5,367 bases of DNA from Rudanella sp. (lineage in GTDB: Bacteria; Bacteroidota; Bacteroidia; Cytophagales; Spirosomataceae), in the NCBI GenBank assembly GCA_026785985.1, contig JAJAYX010000502.1, positions 1 to 5,367 of the forward strand, in the 5' to 3' direction. Shown here piece after piece: positions 1 to 5,367 of this stretch (positions are counted from its first letter, which is position 1; every line of letters starts with the position of its first letter). The notes beneath the pieces were generated by a model. That model saw nothing but the letters and a program-made list of their open reading frames with translations, did not search any database and had not been told where the DNA came from. Position numbers and translations under genes: made by a program.

Positions 1-1
1 C

Positions 2-1474
2 TCATCATTCTGGGGGCCGTTTGTGATGACGTTGTGCGTTGTCATCTTCATATTTTTGATGCGTCTGCTGATGTTCTACATCGACGATTTCGTGTCGAAA
101 GATGTGGATCTCGTTACATTTGGGCGGTTGCTTTTCTTCTTTTCTCTGCTTACAATCCCGACGGCTCTTCCACTGGCAACCTTGCTGTCGTCGCTGATGA
201 CGTATGGCAATCTGGGTGAATTTTTTGAACTTACCGCTATGAAGAGCGCGGGCATATCGCTCACCAGAGCCATGCGTCCGTTACTGATCGTTGCGGTTTT
301 TATTAGCGGTTTTTCGTTTTGGTTCAACAACGTTGTGGCACCCTGGGCCAATCTTAAAGGCTATAGTCTGCTTTATGACATAAAAACGGCCAAAGCTACC
401 CTAAGTCTGAAAGAAGGGATTTTTTACAACGACCTGCCCGGTTATAGTATCAAGGTTGATCGTAAAATAATGACTAACCCCAACAGCACTACGGGTGATC
501 TCCTGAAAGGGTTGGTCATTTATAAACACGCCACGTCGGGTGTGGAAACGGGTAATCGCGAGGTCATTCTGGCCGATTCGGGGCGGATGTATACTGATAA
601 AGACCGTTCTTACCTGGTATTTGAGTTGTATAATGGCAATGATTATCAGGAGCAATCAGACCCAAATAATATTACCTACGCCAGCAACGGGACTCCCAAT
701 CAGCAGGCTCAGTTCATTCGGAACAGTTTTAAACATTATAAGCTGGTTATCAGCCTCGAATCGTTCGGAATTCACCGCACCGATGAGCAACAGTTTGAAT
801 ACCACGAGTATATGAAAAACCTGGGCGAGTTGTCGAATTTAACGGACTCACTCAAAAAAGACTTCAGAACGACCAGTCTGAACGTGGCCAACTCATCGCG
901 GCAGTATTATAGCTATCAATTTAAAAACGATGGCCCGGCAGGGGTTACATCCGCTGCTATTGTTGCCAAAAAACTCAAATCCGGCCCCTGGATTGATTCG
1001 GTGCTGGCCAGCAAAAAGTTTCAGCGGCAAGAGTTGGCCCCATCGGCTCTGGCGCAGGCCCAGAGTGTTCTCAGCTATGCCAGTTCCAACGTGGTTTATT
1101 TGCAGGAAAAACAGCGGCAAGTGTATAAATACGAGTTGGAAACCCACCATAAATTCACCCAGGCAATCTCGGTGTTTATTATGTTTCTGATTGGTGCTCC
1201 GCTGGGTGCTATCATTAAAAAAGGTGGTTTTGGCTTGCCGGTACTCGTTTCGATTATCTTCTTTATCCTACTCTACGTGCTGACCCTGAACGGCGATAAA
1301 TTCGCTAAAGACGGCGTTTTGTGGGTGCCCGCCGGTGCCTGGATGGCCAACGGCATTCTTTTACCTGTTGGATTGTACTTTATGTACCAGGCCCGGCACG
1401 ATTCACGCCTGTTCGACAAAGACGTGTATATCATTGCGTGGGATAAGCTCAAGAAAAGGTGGGCAAAATCGTAA
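2..1474 (+). CDS. LptF/LptG-family (YjgP/YjgQ) permease, 5' end outside the window
   Basis: Inner-membrane permease of the LptB2FG ABC exporter family, which extracts lipopolysaccharide from the inner membrane and passes it to the periplasmic bridge. The frame is open to the left edge; visible residues begin SSFWGPFVMT, matching the usual N-terminus of this family, so the GTG at 23 is almost certainly an internal valine and only about ten residues should be missing. Counting from the first visible codon (490 in all): hydrophobic helices near 7-27, 43-69 and 93-115, a large periplasmic part (about 116-385), then helices near 386-405, 412-430 and 441-462. Family hallmarks are GNLGEFFELTAMKSAGISL after helix 2 (the coupling region facing the ATPase) and HHKF...FLIGAPLGAIIKKGG at helix 4. 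It is longer than E. coli LptF or LptG (about 360 residues); the excess lies in the periplasmic domain. LptF and LptG cannot be told apart here, so no symbol is given. Confidence 0.92.
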   Translation, partial: SSFWGPFVMTLCVVIFIFLMRLLMFYIDDFVSKDVDLVTFGRLLFFFSLLTIPTALPLATLLSSLMTYGNLGEFFELTAMKSAGISLTRAMRPLLIVAVFISGFSFWFNNVVAPWANLKGYSLLYDIKTAKATLSLKEGIFYNDLPGYSIKVDRKIMTNPNSTTGDLLKGLVIYKHATSGVETGNREVILADSGRMYTDKDRSYLVFELYNGNDYQEQSDPNNITYASNGTPNQQAQFIRNSFKHYKLVISLESFGIHRTDEQQFEYHEYMKNLGELSNLTDSLKKDFRTTSLNVANSSRQYYSYQFKNDGPAGVTSAAIVAKKLKSGPWIDSVLASKKFQRQELAPSALAQAQSVLSYASSNVVYLQEKQRQVYKYELETHHKFTQAISVFIMFLIGAPLGAIIKKGGFGLPVLVSIIFFILLYVLTLNGDKFAKDGVLWVPAGAWMANGILLPVGLYFMYQARHDSRLFDKDVYIIAWDKLKKRWAKS

Positions 1475-1475
1475 A

Positions 1476-1498
1476 AGACACAAAACTTGCGTCTCTAC
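1476..1498. repeat. degenerate palindrome between the permease gene and rpsO
   Basis: An imperfect inverted repeat begins two bases after the permease stop codon: AGACACAA (1476-1483), a 3-base loop, then TTGCGTCT (1487-1494), with 7 of 8 positions paired. The right arm continues as CTAC, giving TTGCGTCTCTAC. This resembles the GTAGAGACGCAA/TTGCGTCTCTAC palindromes that I recall as dispersed intergenic repeats in Spirosoma-like genomes; that link is from memory and unchecked. The left arm looks decayed. The stem is too weak and too far from a T-run to be a convincing terminator. Confidence 0.4.
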
Positions 1499-1517
1499 AG
1501 GGTTTTTCGTACCTTTG
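1487..1517 (+). promoter_or_regulatory. Bacteroidetes-type promoter of rpsO
   Basis: TACCTTTG at 1510-1517 matches the -7 consensus TAnnTTTG in full, and TTG at 1487-1489 lies 20 bases upstream, inside the known 17-23 base spacing for the -33 element. Transcription should begin around 1522-1526, giving an AT-rich leader of about 35 bases before the rpsO start. The promoter sits wholly between the permease stop and rpsO, so rpsO need not depend on the upstream gene. No ribosomal-protein binding structure is evident in the leader. Confidence 0.78.
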
Positions 1518-1558
1518 CGCGTTCATTTATTATTATCATATAATTAAGCTGTCTGAAG

Positions 1559-1834
1559 ATGTCATTACCGACCGAAAAAAAGCATGAAATCTTTGCAACC
1601 CAGGGCTTCAAAAAAACTGCTGAAGACACGGGTTCGGCCGAATCCCAGATCGCACTCTTTACGTACCGAATTTCGCAACTGACCGAACACCTGAAAGTGC
1701 ATAAGCACGACCACGGTACTCGTCAGGGGCTGTTAAAACTGGTAGGTAAGCGTCGCCATCTGCTCGATTACCTGATCCGCAAAGATATTAACCGTTACCG
1801 GGCCGTTATTGCCGCGTTGGGCATCCGTAAGTAA
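1559..1834 (+). CDS. rpsO: 30S ribosomal protein S15
   Basis: Primary 16S rRNA-binding protein of the small subunit; S15 binds the central domain early in assembly and also takes part in a bridge to the 50S subunit. The 91-residue length is normal for the family (about 89). The core is unmistakable: DTGSAESQIALFTYRISQLT at about 23-42, then LKVHKHDHGTRQGLLKLVGK, with the conserved HKHD and the RR-LLDYL rRNA-contact region, ending ALGIRK. The ATG at 1559 gives the standard N-terminus (MSLPTEKKHEIF); there is no strong Shine-Dalgarno sequence, as is usual in Bacteroidetes. It has its own upstream promoter and a hairpin terminator 16 bases after the stop. It is followed by pnp, the same order as in E. 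coli, where S15 represses its own translation; nothing visible here proves that control. Confidence 0.98.
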   Translation: MSLPTEKKHEIFATQGFKKTAEDTGSAESQIALFTYRISQLTEHLKVHKHDHGTRQGLLKLVGKRRHLLDYLIRKDINRYRAVIAALGIRK

Positions 1835-1850
1835 TCGAGCCAACGTTCAT

Positions 1851-1890
1851 AGGGAATCTGCCTCTTGTGGTAGATTCCCTGCTTTTTATT
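1851..1890 (+). terminator. intrinsic terminator after rpsO
   Basis: AGGGAATCT (1851-1859) pairs perfectly with AGATTCCCT (1872-1880). Three more pairs inside (one of them G-U) make a stem of about 12 bp with a 6-base loop. A T-run (1883-1887, then ATT) follows after two bases. It stands between rpsO and pnp, so it should lower transcription of pnp relative to rpsO. The same hairpin could also be an RNA-processing or 3'-end stabilising structure. Confidence 0.85.
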
Positions 1891-1927
1891 CTTTCCAGTG
1901 AAGCGGTCAAAGCTGTTGTAGCGCGTT

Positions 1928-1938
1928 AAAAAAACACT
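1928..1938 (+). promoter_or_regulatory. A-tract translation start region of pnp
   Basis: Seven consecutive A residues (1928-1934) lie 5-11 bases before the pnp ATG, and there is no GGAGG-like sequence. A-rich, unstructured start regions that replace the Shine-Dalgarno are typical of Bacteroidetes. This supports ATG 1939 as the start, together with the normal PNPase N-terminus that follows. Confidence 0.45.
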
Positions 1939-4074
1939 ATGTTTCAAATCACCACCCAATCAGTTGCCCTGCCCGACGGCCGGGAAATTACTATCGAAAC
2001 GGGCCGTTTGGCTCGTCAGGCCGACGGAGCCGTTCTGGTTCGCTTAGGCAACACGATGTTACTGGCTACGGTTGTTTCGTCTAAAGATGCCAAAGAAGGT
2101 GTCGATTTTTTGCCCCTCTCTGTCGATTATCAGGAAAAATTCGCATCGGCCGGTCGTATTCCCGGCAGTTTTCAGCGTCGCGAAGGCCGGTTGTCAGATC
2201 CAGAGATTCTGACCAGCCGTTTGGTCGACCGTGTATTGCGCCCCATCTTCCCCGAAGATTACCATGCCGATACACAAATGATGATTACTATGATCTCAGC
2301 CGATGCTGAAGTTCTACCCGATCAATTGGCCGCTTTGGCGGCTTCGTCGGCCCTGCTGGTATCAGATATTCCGTTCAACGGTCCGATTTCGGAAGTGCGC
2401 GTTGCTAAAATCGACGGAAAATATATTGTTAACCCAAAGACCTCTGATCTCTCGCGGGCAACGCTCGTCGTGATCGTTGGGGCTACCGAGCAGGATATCC
2501 GCATGGTGGAGTGTGAAATGAGTGAGTGTTCGGAGGCCGAAGTGGTGGAAGGTCTACGGGTGGCCCACGAGGTTATTAAACTTCAGTGCCAGGCTCAGAA
2601 AGAGCTCGAAGCCAAAGTTGGCAAGACAGTAAAGCGGGTTTATAACCACGAAACGCACGACGAAGAACTTCGGGCGGCTGTCCGGGACGCTTGTTACGAT
2701 AAGGTTTATGCTGTTGCCGCCCTCCAGCAACCCAGCAAAAAAGCCCGTAGCGAAGGGTTCAAAGCCGTTCGCGAGGAGTTTATGGCTTCGTTGCCCGAAG
2801 GTTCGGCAGTGAATGGCAGCTTGGTGAAAACCTATTTTGGCGATATCGTGTGGGAAGCCTCACGCCGGTTGGTACTTGACGAACGGGCGCGCTTAGATGG
2901 TCGTAAGTTAGACGAGATTCGCCAGATCGAATGCACGGCTGACTTCCTGCCGATGGCGCACGGTTCGGCCCTGTTCACACGCGGAGAAACCCAATCGTTG
3001 ACAACAGCCACGCTCGGCACCAAAATGGACGAGCAAATTATCGACATGGCGATGTATCAGGGCTACAACAAATTCCTGTTACATTACAACTTCCCCGGTT
3101 TCTCAACCGGCGAAGTGAAACCCAACCGGGGTGCCGGTCGGCGCGAAATTGGCCACGGAAACTTAGCCCATCGTGCCCTCAAAAATGTGATGCCTGCCGA
3201 TGCCGATAACCCCTACACGATTCGGATTGTGTCGGACATTCTGGAGTCGAATGGGTCATCATCAATGGCAACTGTTTGTGCTGGCACAATGGCCCTGATG
3301 GATGCTGGTGTGAAGATTAAAGCCCCCGTTGCCGGTATTGCCATGGGTCTGATTTCTGATACCGAGCCGGGTTCAACCAAATACGCGGTATTGTCGGACA
3401 TTTTGGGCGACGAAGATCACCTCGGCGACATGGACTTCAAAGTGACCGGAACTGAGAAAGGGATCACGGCTTGCCAGATGGACATGAAAGTGAATGGTCT
3501 GTCGTATGAAATTTTGACAGAAGCCTTGATGCAGGCCCGTGCGGGTCGGTTGCACATTCTGGGTGAGATGAAGAAAGCTATCTCGGCCGTTCGCGACGAT
3601 CTGAAACCCCACGCTCCCCGCGCTCACGTCATCAAGATTGAGCAAAGTCAGATTGGTGCCGTTATCGGACCCGGTGGCAAAGTGGTTCAGGAAATCCAGA
3701 AAGAGTCGGGTGCAACGGTAGTTATCGAAGAGCGCGATGGAGCGGGCTACGTGAGCATTTTCGCCACCAGCAAAGAAGGTATGGACAAGGCCATCACCCG
3801 CGTGAAAGGCATTGTGGCCGTACCGGATATTGGCGAAGAATATACGGGTAAAGTGAAAACGATCATGCCGTTTGGTGCGTTCGTAGAATTCCTGCCCGGC
3901 AAAGACGGACTTTTGCACATTTCCGAGATCAAGTGGGAGCGTGTCGAAACAATGGATGGTGTTCTGGAAGTGGGTGAAGAAGTACGGGTAAAGTTGGTTG
4001 AGATCGACAAAAAGACTGGTAAGTACCGCTTATCCCGCAAGGTCTTACTGCCGAAGCCAGAGAACAAAAACTAA
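1939..4074 (+). CDS. pnp: polyribonucleotide nucleotidyltransferase (PNPase)
   Basis: Phosphate-dependent 3'-to-5' exoribonuclease that releases nucleoside diphosphates and can add tails in reverse; it works as a ring-shaped trimer in the cytoplasm, often with RNase E/G-type enzymes and helicases. At 711 residues it matches the family length. Domains in order: first RNase PH fold (about 10-145, with the RNA-binding loop [13 protein letters not shown] at 72-84), helical linker (about 150-310), second, catalytic RNase PH fold (about 318-550), KH (about 560-622, GPGG at 577-580) and S1 (about 632-702). Catalytic-site residues are all present: R401/R402, the phosphate-binding serines 440-442 in ESNGSSSM, and D493, D499 and K501 in the [12 protein letters not shown] motif, equivalent to E. 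coli D486, D492 and K494. It follows the rpsO terminator by about 50 bases with no clear promoter of its own, so read-through or an atypical promoter is likely. Confidence 0.98.
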   Translation: MFQITTQSVALPDGREITIETGRLARQADGAVLVRLGNTMLLATVVSSKDAKEGVDFLPLSVDYQEKFASAGRIPGSFQRREGRLSDPEILTSRLVDRVLRPIFPEDYHADTQMMITMISADAEVLPDQLAALAASSALLVSDIPFNGPISEVRVAKIDGKYIVNPKTSDLSRATLVVIVGATEQDIRMVECEMSECSEAEVVEGLRVAHEVIKLQCQAQKELEAKVGKTVKRVYNHETHDEELRAAVRDACYDKVYAVAALQQPSKKARSEGFKAVREEFMASLPEGSAVNGSLVKTYFGDIVWEASRRLVLDERARLDGRKLDEIRQIECTADFLPMAHGSALFTRGETQSLTTATLGTKMDEQIIDMAMYQGYNKFLLHYNFPGFSTGEVKPNRGAGRREIGHGNLAHRALKNVMPADADNPYTIRIVSDILESNGSSSMATVCAGTMALMDAGVKIKAPVAGIAMGLISDTEPGSTKYAVLSDILGDEDHLGDMDFKVTGTEKGITACQMDMKVNGLSYEILTEALMQARAGRLHILGEMKKAISAVRDDLKPHAPRAHVIKIEQSQIGAVIGPGGKVVQEIQKESGATVVIEERDGAGYVSIFATSKEGMDKAITRVKGIVAVPDIGEEYTGKVKTIMPFGAFVEFLPGKDGLLHISEIKWERVETMDGVLEVGEEVRVKLVEIDKKTGKYRLSRKVLLPKPENKN

Positions 4075-4143
4075 CAGCACTTTGTTATTTTTTTGTGTAA
4101 TCGACCGTCCAAAATTGTCGTTATACAACCACACAATCCAAGG

Positions 4144-4155
4144 GGTACACGTACC
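4144..4155. repeat. short inverted repeat abutting the sigma factor start codon
   Basis: GGTAC (4144-4148) and GTACC (4151-4155) form a perfect 5-bp inverted repeat with a 2-base centre, ending directly before the ATG at 4156. In RNA it could fold as a 4-bp hairpin with a CACG loop and cover part of the purine stretch AGGGG (4141-4145), which is the only Shine-Dalgarno-like sequence before the gene. This may be chance at this length. The rest of the 81-base gap between pnp and this gene holds a T-run (4088-4094) but no full TAnnTTTG promoter. Confidence 0.3.
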
Positions 4156-5019
4156 ATGAGACAGCTAAAAATATCAAAACAAATAACCAACCGCGAAAGC
4201 CAGTCGCTGGATAAATACCTCCAGGAAATTGGTAAGGTAGACCTGCTTACGCCTGATGAAGAAGTGATTCTGGCGCAGAAGATTCGCGAGGGTGACCAGC
4301 TTTCGCTGGAACGCCTGACGAAAGCCAACCTTCGTTTTGTGGTTTCGGTAGCCAAGCAATATCAAAACCAGGGTTTGTCGCTGGGCGATTTGATCAATGA
4401 GGGCAACCTCGGTCTGATCAAAGCCGCACAACGGTTTGACGAAACCCGTGGTTTTAAGTTTATTTCCTATGCCGTTTGGTGGATTCGCCAATCTATTTTG
4501 CAGGCTTTGGCCGAGCAATCCCGGATTGTGCGTTTGCCGCTGAACCGGGTGGGGTCGCTGAACAAGATTTCGAAAACGTTCTCGGATCTGGAGCAGAAGT
4601 TTGAGCGCGAACCGTCGCCCGAGGAGTTGGCGGCTGTGCTCGACATTACGCCCGCCGAGGTTGTTGATACGCTCAAGATTTCGGGTCGGCACGTGTCGAT
4701 GGACGCACCGTTCGTGCAGGGTGAAGAAAACAGCCTGCTCGACGTTCTCGAAAACGATGGCGAAGACAAACCCGATTCAGGCCTCATCAACGACTCGCTC
4801 CGCAAGGAAGTGCAACGCGCCCTCTCGACGCTGACTCAGCGCGAGGCCGACGTGATTACACTCTATTTCGGTTTGAACGGGGAACACGCGATGACCCTCG
4901 AAGAGATTGGCGAGAAGTTTAACCTGACCCGCGAGCGGGTTCGGCAGATCAAGGAGAAAGCCATCCGTCGGCTCCGTCACACCTCCCGCTCGAAAGCGTT
5001 GAAGACGTATCTGGGATAA
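4156..5019 (+). CDS. sigA: primary (housekeeping) RNA polymerase sigma factor, Bacteroidetes short type
   Basis: Sigma-70-family specificity factor (SigA/RpoD) that directs RNA polymerase to most promoters. It has 287 residues, the usual length of the Bacteroidetes primary sigma, and lacks the acidic region 1.1 and long non-conserved insert of E. coli RpoD. Regions: 1.2 (about 15-48, [20 protein letters not shown]), 2 (about 52-122, with [19 protein letters not shown] and the -10-reading and melting stretch [14 protein letters not shown]), 3 (about 127-205) and 4 (about 217-278, with helix-turn-helix [20 protein letters not shown]). The ATG at 4156 gives the characteristic [16 protein letters not shown]-terminus; an in-frame TTG at 4093 would add 21 unconserved residues starting in a T-run and is rejected. 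Known members recognise TTG/TAnnTTTG promoters, which fits the rpsO promoter in this window. Last gene of the + strand run, closed by a strong terminator. Confidence 0.96.
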   Translation: MRQLKISKQITNRESQSLDKYLQEIGKVDLLTPDEEVILAQKIREGDQLSLERLTKANLRFVVSVAKQYQNQGLSLGDLINEGNLGLIKAAQRFDETRGFKFISYAVWWIRQSILQALAEQSRIVRLPLNRVGSLNKISKTFSDLEQKFEREPSPEELAAVLDITPAEVVDTLKISGRHVSMDAPFVQGEENSLLDVLENDGEDKPDSGLINDSLRKEVQRALSTLTQREADVITLYFGLNGEHAMTLEEIGEKFNLTRERVRQIKEKAIRRLRHTSRSKALKTYLG

Positions 5020-5034
5020 CGAATTTTAGGCAAC

Positions 5035-5069
5035 AAAAAGCCACTCCGAGTTATCGGAGTGGCTTTTTT
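5035..5069. terminator. strong bidirectional terminator between sigA and the convergent gene
   Basis: GCCACTCCGA (5040-5049) and TCGGAGTGGC (5054-5063) form a perfect 10-bp stem with a GTTA loop. Six T (5064-5069) follow on the + strand and five A (5035-5039) precede it, so the same element gives a U-run on either strand. It lies 15 bases after the sigA stop and about 55 bases beyond the stop of the - strand gene, as expected for a shared terminator of convergent genes. Confidence 0.93.
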
Positions 5070-5124
5070 GTATTTTAGTGCGTCATGCTGAATGGTCATT
5101 GCCTTTACTGTTGGCAAGAAGTGT

Positions 5125-5367
5125 CTACATCATCCCTGAAAGAGTAATCGCCTTCCAGCCATAAGCTGATTTGACTTTGTCAAACGACAGCAAGGCTGTT
5201 CCGGCTACGAATGATTCTTCGCCCACAGGCAAACAATTGAGCAGTATCGGCGTGATAAAAACATCATTGACGAAGCCAAACCCCTTGCCCTCAACCCGCT
5301 TTAGCTGCCCCTCAAAGGGTTTGAGGACATCATCAGCAGGGACTTGTGAGGTTGGTTTGATTGACAG
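5125..5367 (-). CDS. unidentified protein, C-terminal 80 residues only, cold-shock/OB-like motif
   Basis: The - strand frame is open from the right window edge to a TAG at 5127-5125; the start lies outside the window. The 80 visible residues run from LSIKPTSQVPADDVLK to AYGWKAITLSGMM. In the middle, KGFGFVNDVFI recalls the RNP1 (KGFGFI) and RNP2 (DVFVHF) RNA-binding motifs of cold-shock domains but with almost nothing between them, so a shortened OB-type beta-barrel at the C-terminus of a larger protein is possible. I do not recognise the family. Support for a real gene: it is the only - strand frame without stops, its composition is protein-like, and it converges on a bidirectional terminator. 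A + strand frame opposite it (from about 5166 to the edge) is also open but is Ser/Thr/Pro-rich, has no ATG start and looks like a shadow. Confidence 0.6.
   Translation of the reverse strand: MSIKPTSQVPADDVLKPFEGQLKRVEGKGFGFVNDVFITPILLNCLPVGEESFVAGTALLSFDKVKSAYGWKAITLSGMM

Noticed and set aside
3373..3918. 181-residue open frame on the - strand inside pnp
   Set aside because: It lies wholly opposite the conserved catalytic and KH/S1 coding region of pnp, has no recognisable domain, and is a shadow of the pnp reading frame.
4063..4095. Possible pnp terminator: AACAAA (4063-4068) with TTTGTT (4081-4086), then a T-run
   Set aside because: The stem is only six A/T-rich base pairs with one G-C, has a 12-base loop and overlaps the stop codon; too weak to call.
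4088..4095. Possible sigA promoter -7 box TTTTTTTG
   Set aside because: It lacks the conserved A of TAnnTTTG and has no TTG at the right distance upstream.
4093..4155. Extended sigma factor start at TTG 4093, adding 21 residues
   Set aside because: The added residues are unlike known sigma N-termini and begin inside a T-run, whereas ATG 4156 gives the conserved [15 protein letters not shown] start and the standard length of 287.
4174..4692. 172-residue open frame on the - strand inside sigA
   Set aside because: Antisense to conserved sigma regions 1.2-3 with no family features; best explained by codon composition of the real gene.
5099..5117. Second small hairpin TTGCC...GGCAA before the - strand gene's terminator
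   Set aside because: Only five base pairs with a nine-base loop and no T-run on either strand.
5163..5367. Open frame on the + strand running to the right edge
   Set aside because: No ATG start, Ser/Thr/Pro-rich shadow-like composition, and the opposite strand has a more protein-like frame that fits the convergent terminator.

Overview
This is a chromosomal housekeeping region from a member of the Bacteroidetes, most likely the Cytophagales (Spirosoma-like; the genus is inference). Three things point there. The primary sigma factor is the short 287-residue form that starts [15 protein letters not shown] and lacks region 1.1. The rpsO promoter has the Bacteroidetes layout TTG-N20-TAnnTTTG instead of E. 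coli-type -35/-10 boxes. Gene starts lack strong Shine-Dalgarno sequences and at pnp are preceded by an A-tract.

Layout, left to right on the + strand: (1) an LptF/LptG-family lipopolysaccharide-transport permease, cut at its 5' end by the window edge (2-1474); (2) a short gap holding a degenerate palindrome and the rpsO promoter; (3) rpsO, ribosomal protein S15 (1559-1834), followed by a strong hairpin terminator; (4) pnp, polynucleotide phosphorylase (1939-4074), complete with both RNase PH domains, KH and S1; (5) the primary sigma factor gene (4156-5019), closed by a strong bidirectional terminator. After that, on the - strand and converging on the same terminator, lies the 3' end of an unidentified gene (5125-5367) whose visible C-terminus has a cold-shock-like KGFGFV motif.

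The rpsO-pnp order is the same as in E. coli. Adding the sigma gene places translation (S15), RNA turnover (PNPase) and promoter recognition (SigA) side by side. The rpsO promoter fits the specificity known for this class of sigma factor, so the window holds both the reader and one of its probable sites. No convincing promoter was found directly before pnp or sigA, so they may depend on read-through from rpsO or on atypical promoters.

I found no mobile element, CRISPR array, tRNA or rRNA, and no evidence of a new multi-gene system. The points worth a second look are small: the palindrome under the rpsO promoter, the terminator between rpsO and pnp, a start-adjacent inverted repeat before sigA, the enlarged periplasmic domain of the permease, and the partial - strand gene.
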